A stretch of DNA of 64,000 bases from Salibacterium salarium (GCF_030813635.1 NZ_JAUSUM010000001.1:62001-126000); one strand, 5' to 3'. Shown: positions 10,614-18,922, counted from the first letter of the stretch. Program-made: numbers and translations. The notes: a model not told the origin generated them from the sequence alone.

Positions 10614-10882
10614 TGTGGATAAGTGCATGAATATATTGGATAATGGTATAGTGGAAGAAAGGAAAAAGGAGAGGAATACTATTGATATTTACTTGTATAG
10701 AACATAGTGATCGTGCGTTGGATGATGCATTAGAAAAGACAGGAGAGCCGCCGAATATGGAGGAAATCAATGACAATTCTAATAAATCCACAAGCTGTTC
10801 ATATTGCAAAAAGCAAGCTGTGTATAAAATAAAGTGAATACTGATACAACAGTTATGCACATGTGGATATTTTTGTGTATAA
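10614..10882. promoter_or_regulatory. DnaA-box cluster flanking yyzF, upstream of rlmH
   Basis: TGTGGATAA at 10614-10622 is a perfect inverted DnaA box (TTATCCACA). TTATGCACA (10853-10861), TGTGGATAT (10862-10870, one mismatch) and TGTGTATAA (10874-10882, inverted TTATACACA) lie within 30 bases just ahead of rlmH. In B. subtilis the yyzF-yydA (rlmH) region is, as I recall, among the DnaA-bound operons outside oriC, so this looks like a conserved regulatory cluster. Confidence 0.75.
10682..10837 (+). CDS. yyzF: CxxH/CxxC small zinc-finger-like protein (YyzF type)
   Basis: A 51-aa protein starting at TTG 10682 with AAAGGAGAGG seven bases upstream. It carries CIEH at residues 5-8 and CSYC at 39-42, the two half-sites of the CxxH/CxxC family, probably binding one zinc. 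The position between htrC and rlmH is that of B. subtilis yyzF. Function is unknown in the family. It is flanked by DnaA boxes and is probably cotranscribed with rlmH. Confidence 0.85.
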   Translation: MIFTCIEHSDRALDDALEKTGEPPNMEEINDNSNKSTSCSYCKKQAVYKIK

Positions 10883-10909
10883 CTTTTTTGGGAAAGAGGG
10901 ATATTATAT

Positions 10910-11389
10910 ATGCAAATTCAGATCATTAGTGTTGGTAAAATTAAAGAAAAGTACATAAATCAAGGAATCGCTGAGTTTGAGAAACGTTTGCGCCCATATT
11001 GCAAACTATCCATGGAGGAAGTGAATGATGAGCAGGCGCCTGAGCAGATGAGCGAGAAAGAGATGGCACAGGTAAAGCAAAAGGAAGGAGAACGAATTTT
11101 AAATAAGATAAAAGCCACGCAATATGTATTTGCGTTGGATATAAAAGGGGAAAATTGGTCTTCGGAAAAATTAGCCGGTGAGATGGAGAAACTTAGTATT
11201 TATGGAAACAGCCAAGTAACTTTTATTATTGGTGGATCTAACGGTTTAAGCGACGATGTATTAAAACGCGCCAATCAAAAGCTCTCCTTTTCGAAAATGA
11301 CTTTCCCTCATCAGCTGATGAAGTTGATTTTGATGGAGCAAATTTATCGAACCTTTAAAATCCAAAAAAACGAACCGTATCATAAATAG
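10910..11389 (+). CDS. rlmH: 23S rRNA (pseudouridine-1915-N3) methyltransferase RlmH
   Basis: SPOUT-fold methyltransferase that methylates pseudouridine 1915 in helix 69 of 23S rRNA. 159 aa. The SAM-binding knot is at [13 protein letters not shown] and the C-terminus is the family-typical EQIYRTFKI...NEPYHK. AAAGAGGGATATTAT precedes ATG 10910. The last 17 bases of the gene (11373-11389) form one copy of a direct repeat whose second copy lies 883 bp downstream. This 3' end is the integration target of SCC elements in staphylococci. Confidence 0.97.
   Translation: MQIQIISVGKIKEKYINQGIAEFEKRLRPYCKLSMEEVNDEQAPEQMSEKEMAQVKQKEGERILNKIKATQYVFALDIKGENWSSEKLAGEMEKLSIYGNSQVTFIIGGSNGLSDDVLKRANQKLSFSKMTFPHQLMKLILMEQIYRTFKIQKNEPYHK
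11373..11389 (+). repeat. att-like direct repeat, copy 1 (3' end of rlmH)
   Basis: AACCGTATCATAAATAG is identical to 12256-12272. The motif resembles the SCC attachment core at the end of staphylococcal orfX/rlmH (GAAGC-TATCATAAAT type). Confidence 0.7.
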
Positions 11390-11395
11390 TGATAA

Positions 11396-11527
11396 GACAG
11401 AAAGGCTAGAATATTATGGACTCTAAAAACCCTAGAATTGAAACAGGGCAGAAATGATAATCCTTTTGAAGTTTTGACGGAATGGGATAGAAAAGAAATA
11501 CAGTTTTCACTTGGTTTTGTGGATTAG
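11396..11527 (+). pseudogene. C-terminal remnant of an unidentified protein
   Basis: An open frame of 43 codons with no start codon, beginning directly after TGA TAA at 11390-11395 and ending with TAG at 11525. The residue mix (for example GRNDNPFEVLTEWDRKEI) looks like genuine coding sequence. No family was recognised. It lies inside the rlmH direct-repeat island and is read as a truncated gene end left by recombination. Confidence 0.45.
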
Positions 11528-11558
11528 ACATTTAAATGGGAAAGTAGGTTGATATAAT

Positions 11559-12017
11559 ATGAAAAAAGATTCCATTATTCAAATGTGGGAGGACTACCAA
11601 AAAATAAATCCAAATGCTCCAAAAGTTTATGATGCATGGGCATTTGGCGATTCAAAAGAAATGGCTGATGAGCTTGCAAAATTAGTGTTAGAAGGAACGA
11701 AAACAGCGACAGCATCAAATTATAAGTTATATGAATTGGAAAAAGAGGAATTACCATATGCTGGTCTCCTCAATATTATTCTCGATGGGGAGGGAAATGC
11801 TGTAGCAATAGCAGAGACTACCTCAGTAGAAATCGTTCCCTTCGATGAAGTTACAGCAGAACACGCATATTTGGAGGGTGAAGGTGACGGTACATTAAGT
11901 TATTGGCGCGACGTTCATGAACCCTTTTTCAAAAAAGAATTTGAAACTATAAACCAAGATTTTGATTACAAAATGCCAGTTGTTTGTGAAAGGTTTAAAT
12001 TGGTTTATAAAAAATAA
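11559..12017 (+). CDS. ASCH domain-containing protein
   Basis: A small cytosolic protein of 152 aa with the ASCH (PUA-like, RNA-binding) fold. It shows WAFGDS near residue 27, the GTKTATAS element near 46-53 (the GxKxxT-type motif of the family) and SYWRDVHEPFF near 118-128. ASCH proteins are predicted to bind RNA or modified nucleosides; some hydrolyse N4-acetylcytidine. It is the only intact gene between the two copies of the rlmH repeat and so the probable cargo of the relic element. The ribosome binding site before ATG 11559 is weak. Confidence 0.85.
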   Translation: MKKDSIIQMWEDYQKINPNAPKVYDAWAFGDSKEMADELAKLVLEGTKTATASNYKLYELEKEELPYAGLLNIILDGEGNAVAIAETTSVEIVPFDEVTAEHAYLEGEGDGTLSYWRDVHEPFFKKEFETINQDFDYKMPVVCERFKLVYKK

Positions 12018-12041
12018 AGTTTAACAGGAGGAATATTAAAA

Positions 12042-12155
12042 ATGGATATTACACAACAAAACAGTAATGCTTAGGATAAGATGGTTGAGGAAGGATCGAG
12101 ATATACGAAATCTGTAAGTAGTGAAGTTATTGAACAAAGTTTAATACAATCTTAA
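12042..12155 (+). pseudogene. Disrupted N-terminus of a class I SAM methyltransferase
   Basis: AGGAGG leads to ATG 12042. The frame reads MDITQQNSNA, then TAG at 12072-12074, then DKMVEEGSRYTKSVSSEVI and a TAA at 12153. The sequence N-A-(stop)-D-K-M-V-E-E-G-S-R-Y-T matches the usual N-A-W-D-K opening of small SAM-dependent methyltransferases, so the TAG replaces a Trp codon (TGG). The SAM-binding motif I is missing because the gene ends after 37 codons. It follows the ASCH gene by 24 bases, suggesting a former two-gene operon. Confidence 0.7.
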
Positions 12156-12493
12156 CCAACTTGAATTATTCCACACGGTTCAAAGATGAAGCAATGTCTT
12201 CTAAAAACAGAAGATATTGCGCTTAATTTTCTTTACCAATAAATGAAGGAAGCAAAACCGTATCATAAATAGAGGCACAAGGAGTATCATTTGATTCAGA
12301 GGAGAATCCTTGTGGTAAATCAATGATTATCACAGCTGCGGCCATCTTCGCAAAAAAAGCTTAGCAAGGTGCAGGCCAAACCACTGAAGAATGTGCGGAA
12401 TTCTACTGCTTCGTGCAGTCTGTCGAGCAATGTAATTTCTATTGTAAAGTCAACGTGGACAAGTCTTCGGCTCGGAAATCTTCATGTTTTCGG
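12156..12493. other. Decayed sequence around the downstream att-like repeat
   Basis: No intact gene. An open frame from about 12269 reads IEAQGVSFDSEENPCGKSM and continues to a TAG at about 12361, then stays open again, as in a degraded coding remnant that I cannot identify. CACAAGGA near 12277 and TCCTTGTG near 12308 can pair as a hairpin. Confidence 0.4.
12256..12272 (+). repeat. att-like direct repeat, copy 2
   Basis: Second copy of AACCGTATCATAAATAG, 883 bp downstream of the copy at the end of rlmH. Here it is not in a gene. The two copies bound the ASCH gene and two gene fragments, as expected of left and right ends of a site-specific insertion. Confidence 0.7.
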
Positions 12494-12967
12494 TTATTTC
12501 GCTTGGGGTTGTTTGAACACTTCGTCCTGCCACAGTTGATACAGATAGATGATCAATGCAAAACCGACCATCATAGCAACAACAGCTATTGTAGGCAAAG
12601 TCGATTCACTCGAAACAAGCCCCATCCGTTGCCATATCGGGTAAACGATATACATAAATACCCCGTCCAAAAGTATATTGACAGTCAAATACAACCAAAA
12701 TTTCCGGAAAGTAAAGCGGAATACCCAAATTACTATAACTAAATATGCTCCATACACCCAAGGAACCGGGACGACTTTATCCCACCCGAACAGACTGGAA
12801 CCTGTCTCTTTCCACCATCCGTATTGGTAAGCCGCTTGATATGCCAAGGTATGAATAACGGCCATAAATAGAGCGACCGGCATGTACCGGCGTACAGTAT
12901 TCATTTTCAATAAAAACAAGGACGCATAAGGCAATATCAAGAGGGACCAGAGAATAATCTGTTTCAT
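12494..12967 (-). CDS. Multi-pass membrane protein, CBO0543-like
   Basis: A 157-aa hydrophobic protein with about four to five membrane helices (residues 3-19, 27-45, 67-87, 90-112, 124-145) and aromatic-rich loops such as GWWKETGSSLFGWDKVVPVPWVYGAY split over helices 2 and 3. The layout resembles the CBO0543 family found in spore formers, whose function is unknown. GGGGTG lies 9-14 bases upstream of ATG 12967. It is transcribed against its neighbours and no partner gene is evident. Confidence 0.6.
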   Translation of the reverse strand: MKQIILWSLLILPYASLFLLKMNTVRRYMPVALFMAVIHTLAYQAAYQYGWWKETGSSLFGWDKVVPVPWVYGAYLVIVIWVFRFTFRKFWLYLTVNILLDGVFMYIVYPIWQRMGLVSSESTLPTIAVVAMMVGFALIIYLYQLWQDEVFKQPQAK

Positions 12968-13460
12968 GTCATTAACACCCCATATTGGCTTTATGTGTAG
13001 TGTTACTCCCCGTTCATATATTTATTCGATAAAAGTAACTGAAACACCGACTTTGTTAAGCAGAACAACATTCCAATTGGGAATAATGTTTGTAGGTTGG
13101 TCACCATTAATAGGGTTTTTCCTTATTCTTTATATACCATGTAAGCTTGGTACTTTCGTTGCGACTGTTTATCCTTGCAGTGATGGTTCAGCTGTATATA
13201 CTTTTCGTACAGTTGTTTCACAAAGAGTCTATGCAGCACGAAAAACCCGGACGATGGTTTACACTGTTCGGGCTTTTCTGTTTTGTCCCCGTCTCTTGTG
13301 AAAGAGTGCTGTATGAAGATTAAGCATGAAGCTGGCGGAGAATGTCTTGCACATCGACATGCGATCGTTTCTCTTTAATTTTTGTTAAATGAATGTAAAA
13401 CCCTTCAAACAATAGGAAATTTGACGATTAAAAGGGGGAGACAGGTTTAGGGGGAAAAGC
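12968..13460. other. Intergenic region, no supported gene
   Basis: An open frame on the plus strand (12966-13301) contains a hydrophobic stretch reading FQLGIMFVGWSPLIGFFLIL but has no ribosome binding site and no recognised family. It may be a remnant of a membrane protein. CCCGGAC at 13246-13252 and GTTCGGG at 13266-13272 form a terminator-like hairpin followed by CTTTTCTGTTTT. Nothing else is recognisable. Confidence 0.4.
13242..13282 (+). terminator. Terminator-like hairpin
   Basis: AAAACCCGGAC pairs with GTTCGGGCTTTT (one G-T pair) around a 13-base loop, and a T-rich tail follows. It has no intact upstream gene on this strand, supporting the idea that a gene has decayed here. Confidence 0.55.
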
Positions 13461-14432
13461 ATGAAAATCAAAAACCTTTTTATTATGGTGATAGGGCTGT
13501 TCAGTTTGTTGTCACTAGCAGCATGTGGTCAGGAACAGGAAATAAATGCGACGGAAGGAAAGGTTAAAGCCGGCGTCATGATGTCTGATACCGGCCTGGG
13601 AGATCAGTCCTTTAATGACCTTGCATTTGAGGGGCTTGTCCGGGCCAGAGATAATATGGACGTGGTGTTTGATTACAGAGAGATTTCCACAACAGACACG
13701 TACGAAAAAGGTATACGTGAGTTAGCAGAACAGGATAATGATCTTGTTATTGGGATAGGATACCAGCTGCAGGAAGCTCTTGAAACCGTTGCGGGTGACT
13801 ATCCGGATCAGCAATTTATGATTATTGATGCTGTGTCGGATATGGAGAATATTACTTCTGTTAACTTCAAGGTAGGCCAGGCTAGTCATCTAGCAGGTAT
13901 GACAGCTGCTATGACTACAGAAACCGATCATATCGGTTTTGTTGGCGGGCAGGATGTAGAAATTATCAATAACTTCTATGATGGTTATGAAGAAGGGGCC
14001 AAGGCAGTGAATCCCGATATTGTGATCGACAAGGAATATGCCGGTACATACGAGGATGACCAACTGGGAGCGGAACTGGCGGATGAAATGATTCAAAACG
14101 ATGCGGATATTATATTCGCAGCTGCCGGCTTTACCGGAGTTGGTGTACTGCAGGAAGCGCAAGCCCAGGGGATATATGGAATAGGTGTAGACACAGACCA
14201 GTATTTTCAGGCGGAAGAAGCGGTTATTACTTCTGTGATGAAAAACATCGATAATGCCATCTATCAAGTGATTGAGCGTATGGCTGACGGAGAAGCGCTG
14301 TCAGGAGAGAATCTGGAGTTTGGCATTGCCGAAGAAGGGGTCGGATTAGCGCCATTACGTGTGGCAGATTTTCCTGACAATCTTAATCAACAACTAGATG
14401 CTGCCAAAGAAGACCTGGCAGATGAATCATAG
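13461..14432 (+). CDS. BMP-family substrate-binding lipoprotein
   Basis: Periplasmic-binding-fold lipoprotein of the basic membrane protein (Med/BmpA/PnrA) family, members of which bind nucleosides. A signal peptide at residues 1-21 ends in the lipobox LAAC, with Cys22 lipidated. GVMMSDTGLGDQSFNDLAFE, the family opening, follows. 323 aa. No ABC ATPase or permease genes are adjacent. Instead a chemoreceptor gene starts nine bases downstream, with its own AGGAGG. The likely job is therefore presenting a ligand to that receptor rather than, or in addition to, transport. Confidence 0.88.
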   Translation: MKIKNLFIMVIGLFSLLSLAACGQEQEINATEGKVKAGVMMSDTGLGDQSFNDLAFEGLVRARDNMDVVFDYREISTTDTYEKGIRELAEQDNDLVIGIGYQLQEALETVAGDYPDQQFMIIDAVSDMENITSVNFKVGQASHLAGMTAAMTTETDHIGFVGGQDVEIINNFYDGYEEGAKAVNPDIVIDKEYAGTYEDDQLGAELADEMIQNDADIIFAAAGFTGVGVLQEAQAQGIYGIGVDTDQYFQAEEAVITSVMKNIDNAIYQVIERMADGEALSGENLEFGIAEEGVGLAPLRVADFPDNLNQQLDAAKEDLADES

Positions 14433-14441
14433 GAGGAAAAG

Positions 14442-16091
14442 ATGTCCATAAAAAAGAAATTACTCATCAATACGTTGACGATCGTCGTACTGGCAGCAGC
14501 TATTATTGCCTTCATCATTTTCAACATGATGCAGATTCAATCTTCCAGTGAGGATCAAGTGGAAACGCTCGTCACCATTGAAGAATTCAAATCGCAGACT
14601 AACGCCGCCCAGCTGAACTTATCCAGCTTTTCAACGACACAGAGTCAGGAATTGGTTCAGGAAACCACATCATCCATTGAAGCAACCGAAGAGCTTCTCG
14701 GCCAGCTCGAGGACATCACAGTGAACGAACAAAGCAGTGAATATATTACAAGAATAACCAATAAATTCAATGAATGGACAGAAGCCACAATGCAGGCCAT
14801 GAATGCTGAAGATGGTAATGCTGCAGACCAGCAGGCGTCCCGTCTGGCAGGTATCGAAAATGATGTCTATATGCTTCAGCTGTTTGCAGAAGCAAGTTAT
14901 GAACAAGCACAGGCGGCACTGGATCAGCAGGTACAGTTCATTATTATCACCAGTATCGTAAGTGTTCTGCTACTCATTATTATTAGTCTTGTGGTTTCTA
15001 ATCGGATCACCAGCCCAATTACAAAAACATTGAGGCAGCTGGCGGAGAACTCCAATAAAGTAGCCAATGGAAATCTTTCCATTGAGCCGATTTCCTATCA
15101 AAAAAACGATGAACTGGGGCAGTTGAATGATTCGTTCTATCAGATGATTGAACAGATTAGGACATTACTCCAGTCCATTCGGTCCGTCAGTGAGAAGGTA
15201 GAAGGGTTTGCCGGTCAGATTGAAAATGATAATGCTACCGTGACAGAAATCAATCAGCAGGTGGCCACCTCAACTGATGAACTGGCACAGGGCACACAGA
15301 CGATTGCCTCCGACCTGCAGGATTCAGTCACAAAAGTGGAAGACATGGATAAAGCCTTCACGTCGAATGTCGAGTATACGAAGCAGTCTGTTCAATACGG
15401 AGAAGAAGCGATTGAATCCGTTCAATCCGGCAAGGAAGCACTTGAGAGACAGCGGACACTTGTTCAGGAAAATACAGAGACGACCGAAAGCATTAAAGAA
15501 GCGACGAAATCCTTTGTGGAGTCGACGAAAAAAATCCACTCTATGGCGGATTCGGTTTCCGACATTGCCGGTCAGACAAACTTATTGGCCCTGAATGCCG
15601 CCATCGAAGCGTCACGAGCCGGTGAAGCTGGCAAAGGGTTTGCCGTCGTTGCCGAGGAAGTCAGGAAGCTGGCTGAACAGACCACGAAAGAAACGACCAG
15701 GATTTCCGATATGGTTGGATCGATTGAAGAAGGAATAGAAGCTGTAACCACAGCGGTGGACCGAGGGGTTGCGATTTCAGCAGAAGAACAAACTTCCATG
15801 GAAGCCACGAACAGCTCCTTTGAAGATATTCATCAAAAAGTGGCCTCTATTACAGATAAACTCGAGGAACTGCTGCAAAGTGTGGAACACTCAAAAGGGC
15901 TTCAAAGTGACGTCCTTGAAAACGTGGAAAGTATCAGTAGTGTTGTCGAAGAAACGGCAGCAGAAAATGAAGAAATTTCATCATCGACACAGGAACAGCT
16001 CGGGACCTTCCGCAATGTAGTGGATAAGGTGAGCGAACTGCGGACCCTTACAGATGAATTGAATGGCACGGTGAATAAATTCACGCTCTAA
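14442..16091 (+). CDS. Methyl-accepting chemotaxis protein
   Basis: Transmembrane chemoreceptor of 549 aa. Helix 1 spans about residues 8-30, and an extracytoplasmic four-helix-bundle-like ligand domain of about 135 residues precedes helix 2 (about 166-187). A HAMP domain, then the cytoplasmic coiled-coil signalling domain follow. The hairpin tip reads [20 protein letters not shown], with [17 protein letters not shown] next to it. AGGAGGAAAAG precedes ATG 14442. It forms a two-gene operon with the BMP lipoprotein, which suggests indirect ligand sensing through that binding protein. Confidence 0.94.
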   Translation: MSIKKKLLINTLTIVVLAAAIIAFIIFNMMQIQSSSEDQVETLVTIEEFKSQTNAAQLNLSSFSTTQSQELVQETTSSIEATEELLGQLEDITVNEQSSEYITRITNKFNEWTEATMQAMNAEDGNAADQQASRLAGIENDVYMLQLFAEASYEQAQAALDQQVQFIIITSIVSVLLLIIISLVVSNRITSPITKTLRQLAENSNKVANGNLSIEPISYQKNDELGQLNDSFYQMIEQIRTLLQSIRSVSEKVEGFAGQIENDNATVTEINQQVATSTDELAQGTQTIASDLQDSVTKVEDMDKAFTSNVEYTKQSVQYGEEAIESVQSGKEALERQRTLVQENTETTESIKEATKSFVESTKKIHSMADSVSDIAGQTNLLALNAAIEASRAGEAGKGFAVVAEEVRKLAEQTTKETTRISDMVGSIEEGIEAVTTAVDRGVAISAEEQTSMEATNSSFEDIHQKVASITDKLEELLQSVEHSKGLQSDVLENVESISSVVEETAAENEEISSSTQEQLGTFRNVVDKVSELRTLTDELNGTVNKFTL

Positions 16092-16127
16092 GACGAACAT
16101 GTTTTTTCTAAATGGAACCAAAGTAAA

Positions 16128-16164
16128 CCCGGATCTCTCTTTGATGGTCCGGGACTGTTTTTTT
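16128..16164 (+). terminator. Terminator of the lipoprotein/chemoreceptor operon
   Basis: CCCGGA (16128-16133) pairs with TCCGGG (16148-16153), followed by a run of seven T at 16158-16164. Confidence 0.8.
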
Positions 16165-16450
16165 ATGAAAGAATTTTTATTAGTTGTGATAATCTAATTA
16201 ACCCTTCTTCTAACTGCTCTAATGAGGCAAAAGAGTACGATAACCGAAGATGGTTAAAATCATTTTTATCATATACCATTCCCGGATTGAATAAGATATG
16301 TTCTCTGAGTGCTAGATTAAATAATTTCTTAGTTGAAATATCTGACTCCAGCCTAAGCCATATATAAAAGCCACCTTTGGAAATACTCCAAGTAGCAATC
16401 TTCGAAAAATATTCGTTTAAGATTTGAATGGTAAAATCCGCTTGGTCCAA
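16163..16450 (-). pseudogene. C-terminal fragment of a MocR-type PLP aminotransferase
   Basis: Only the last 95 codons of an aminotransferase class I domain remain: SKGGFYIWLRL, the REHILFNPGMVY block that follows in these proteins, and a terminal LRLSYS-type strand. This matches the C-terminus of MocR/GntR-aminotransferase regulators (PdxR/GabR type), which are normally about 450-480 aa. The frame is cut off just downstream of the DUF421 gene and has no start or ribosome binding site, so it is a relic. Confidence 0.7.
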
Positions 16451-16461
16451 TGGTATTGCTC

Positions 16462-17079
16462 TTAATCAAGATTGTCTTTAGGTTTTTCTTTATGCTTTCT
16501 GTTTTTAATCTCAGTAAATATATTATCGGACACATTTGCTTGAGTTGTTGGTGTTCCATTCGGAGGATTAGGTTGATTTGATTCAATCAGCGATTTCAGC
16601 ATTTGAATATCCTCTTTAGTAGCGTATTGTTTATCGGACTTTAACATATATCCTAACTGACCGTTTGATTCTATTGTAGCCCACTCTAAATCAGTGAAAT
16701 GCTGGATGTTTTGTTGCCTCATTCTTACTTCAAGCATATCAACCGTTAACCGCAGCTTTTTCAAATTGCTTTCATTAACTTGGCCGTTTTCTACTACTAT
16801 AAGTGATTTTCCATAAATAAAAGTCTCTAGAGCATCCGATTTCAAAACGATATACTCAATAAAAAGAAGTGTAATCACCATTAGAAATGTAATCACCATT
16901 GTAATCCAAATGTTCCTGTCGCCAACAGGTTGAATAATCAATGACCCAACAGCTATCATCATAACAGTCTGAGCAACCGTAAGCTGTGAGATTGATTTTC
17001 TTCCAGCTAACCGCAAAATAAGTACTCCTCCAACGACGACGACAATAGCTTTCCATATGAAGTGTAAATCCAAAAACAT
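16462..17079 (-). CDS. DUF421 (YetF/YkjA-type) membrane protein
   Basis: 205 aa. Three N-terminal helices (about residues 9-27, 35-52, 59-80) contain LRLAGRKSISQLT, the hallmark of the family, followed by a cytoplasmic domain with GKSLIVVENGQV and LEVRMRQQNI. DUF421 proteins are common in spore formers, and some have been linked to spore germination or lipid-domain processes; the biochemical role is not established. It is preceded by GAGGGG upstream of ATG 17079. The tail beyond about residue 170 is hydrophilic and low-complexity. Confidence 0.85.
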   Translation of the reverse strand: MFLDLHFIWKAIVVVVGGVLILRLAGRKSISQLTVAQTVMMIAVGSLIIQPVGDRNIWITMVITFLMVITLLFIEYIVLKSDALETFIYGKSLIVVENGQVNESNLKKLRLTVDMLEVRMRQQNIQHFTDLEWATIESNGQLGYMLKSDKQYATKEDIQMLKSLIESNQPNPPNGTPTTQANVSDNIFTEIKNRKHKEKPKDNLD

Positions 17080-17289
17080 CCCCTCTTTTCAAACAATATA
17101 TTAATGCTGCTTTGCGGTTGACCCTGTCTGTTTATTAAATAGGTTTAATGTTTTTAAATTCGAATGTCTATAGTAATAAAGTTTACGGAAAGAGCCATAA
17201 ATAAAATCCCTATACAAAATGTTTGATATCAATTGCACTGTTTTTCTTTTGGATTATATCCTTTAGAACTATACTATAATAGTGCGAAA

Positions 17290-17322
17290 CTAAAACGGCA
17301 GCATATTGCCTTTTTTTACGAC
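17290..17322 (-). terminator. Weak bidirectional hairpin after the CLC gene
   Basis: GGCA and TGCC form a short stem around GCATAT, flanked by AAAAC on one side and TTTTTTT on the other. The stem is only 4-5 bp, so its strength is uncertain. Confidence 0.4.
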
Positions 17323-17329
17323 TGAACTT

Positions 17330-18631
17330 CTAAAGTTTTTTCTTTTTCTCAACATTTTCAATAGTTTCTGCTGGGGGAATATTATATAATCTGCTCTTAG
17401 GTTCATATATTTTTTGAGAAGGCCAGAGTCCATGATGTCCTGAGAATAGATAGCTGACTAAACAAGCAACAAAAAAGTACTCTAATCCTTTTCCATCAAA
17501 CATTTCCATTGCCAACAGGAAAGCTGCTATAGGGGTATTAGCACCTCCACAGAAAGCAGCGATTAATCCCAATGCAGCAAGAAATGACATAGGTAAATCA
17601 ATAAATGTGTGTAAGGTATTACCTAATGTTGCCCCGATAAAAAATAGAGGGATAGCCTCACCGCCAACAAACCCGCTCCCGAGAGTTACTGCTGTAAATA
17701 CCAGCTTGGCAAGGAAAGCAAAGGGAGGGACTTTCTCTTTAAAAGATTGTTCTAACATCTCTAATCCCCGGCCATTATAGTCTTGTGAATCAACAATTAA
17801 TGTTAATACTACAATGATGATTCCTCCAAAAAAAGCTCTCTTCATATGGTTTTTCTTGAAAAGTTTCTCAGAGTAATGTTGTATCTCGTGTCTCAACTGA
17901 CAGTATAAAACACTTATCAGGCTGAAAATGACAGATATAAGAATAACTTTTAGAAATGTAATAATAGATATTTCCGGTATGTGCTGTATAATAAATTCTT
18001 CGTGTTCATGTCCCCAAGCTGCTGTAATTATATAGTGACCAATAAAGCTAGCCACAAGACAAGGAACAAGTGCTTCAAATTTCAGCTTTCCTAAAGCAGC
18101 CATTTCCATACCAAAAACAGCACCAGTTATGGGTGCTCCAAAGGCAGCACCAAAACCAGCACTTATGCCGCTCATAATTAAAATTTTCTTGTCGAGTCTG
18201 TTTACCTTAAAAAATTTGTTGACCGCTGCAGCTACACTTCCTCCCATTTGGACAGCGGCACCTTCTCTTCCTGTTGAACCACCAAAAAGGACTGTAATAA
18301 AAGTCCCGAAATAGACGATAGGCCCCATTCTCCGCGGAACCTCTTTTTTTCCGTGAACGGAGTCTATCACGAGATTATTCAATTCAGCAGTGTCATTCAA
18401 AGTATAATTTAAAAAGACCTTTCCGTAGTTCATATATATGTATCCTATGATAATTCCTCCAAAAGGGAGAAGGAAGATAAGCCAATCTCTTTTTGCTCGT
18501 ATAACATCTCCTAGATAATCATTTGTTTCTAAAAGAAAATTTGTTGTCGAACCTACAACTACACCAATTATGCTTCCAAAGAAAATCCACTGACCAAGAA
18601 TTGAAAAAAAGTTTTTATACTTTAACTGCAT
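17330..18631 (-). CDS. CLC-family anion channel/antiporter, possibly the fluoride-exporting CLC-F type
   Basis: Integral membrane CLC protein of 433 aa. GSTGREGAAVQMGG carries the gating glutamate of the GREGP motif. GGEAIPLFFIGATLG replaces the usual GGIFAPSL block. The first selectivity motif GSGIP is absent; the matching region reads ELNNLVIDSV. These substitutions are what I recall of the CLC-F subgroup (fluoride/proton antiporters), but that subtype call is inference. No fluoride riboswitch was recognised upstream. Monocistronic on the minus strand. Confidence 0.82.
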   Translation of the reverse strand: MQLKYKNFFSILGQWIFFGSIIGVVVGSTTNFLLETNDYLGDVIRAKRDWLIFLLPFGGIIIGYIYMNYGKVFLNYTLNDTAELNNLVIDSVHGKKEVPRRMGPIVYFGTFITVLFGGSTGREGAAVQMGGSVAAAVNKFFKVNRLDKKILIMSGISAGFGAAFGAPITGAVFGMEMAALGKLKFEALVPCLVASFIGHYIITAAWGHEHEEFIIQHIPEISIITFLKVILISVIFSLISVLYCQLRHEIQHYSEKLFKKNHMKRAFFGGIIIVVLTLIVDSQDYNGRGLEMLEQSFKEKVPPFAFLAKLVFTAVTLGSGFVGGEAIPLFFIGATLGNTLHTFIDLPMSFLAALGLIAAFCGGANTPIAAFLLAMEMFDGKGLEYFFVACLVSYLFSGHHGLWPSQKIYEPKSRLYNIPPAETIENVEKKKKL

Positions 18632-18809
18632 TTACCAAATCACCTCATTTCAACCTTTTATGAACATCATCGATTTTATTTTTGCCCAATGTATTAAAAT
18701 TATTAAAATAAGTATTGAATATTGAGATTACTATTAATAAGGAAACATTAGAGACAATTATTTGATACCAAGAAAATAAAGATAGAGGAGAACGGAAAAG
18801 AAATAAAGA

Positions 18810-18843
18810 AAAGCATTTTCTGTTTTTCTTCAGAAAATGCTTT
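18810..18843 (-). terminator. Perfect 13-bp hairpin between DedA and CLC genes
   Basis: AAAGCATTTTCTG (18810-18822) and CAGAAAATGCTTT (18831-18843) pair perfectly with an 8-base loop. Read on the minus strand it is followed by a T-rich tail, so it may back up the DedA terminator at 18885. Confidence 0.65.
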
Positions 18844-18884
18844 GCCATCTAATAAAGTGAGAAGAACTGTATCATAAGTGAGAG

Positions 18885-18912
18885 AAAAATGCTGCCAATT
18901 ACGGTAGCATTT
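18885..18912 (-). terminator. Terminator of the DedA gene
   Basis: On the minus strand AAATGCTaCC and GGcAGCATTT form a stem around GTAATT, followed by TTTTTC. It lies 11 bases beyond the stop codon. Confidence 0.75.
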
Positions 18913-18922
18913 ATGTGAAAGG

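Noticed and set aside
12072-12074. TAG in the methyltransferase fragment as pyrrolysine or other recoding
   Set aside because: The frame ends 27 codons later without the catalytic domain, and the affected residue is a Trp. It is a broken gene.
12966-13301. Plus-strand open frame with a hydrophobic segment
   Set aside because: No ribosome binding site, no family resemblance and an Arg/Cys-rich tail. At best a decayed membrane-protein gene.
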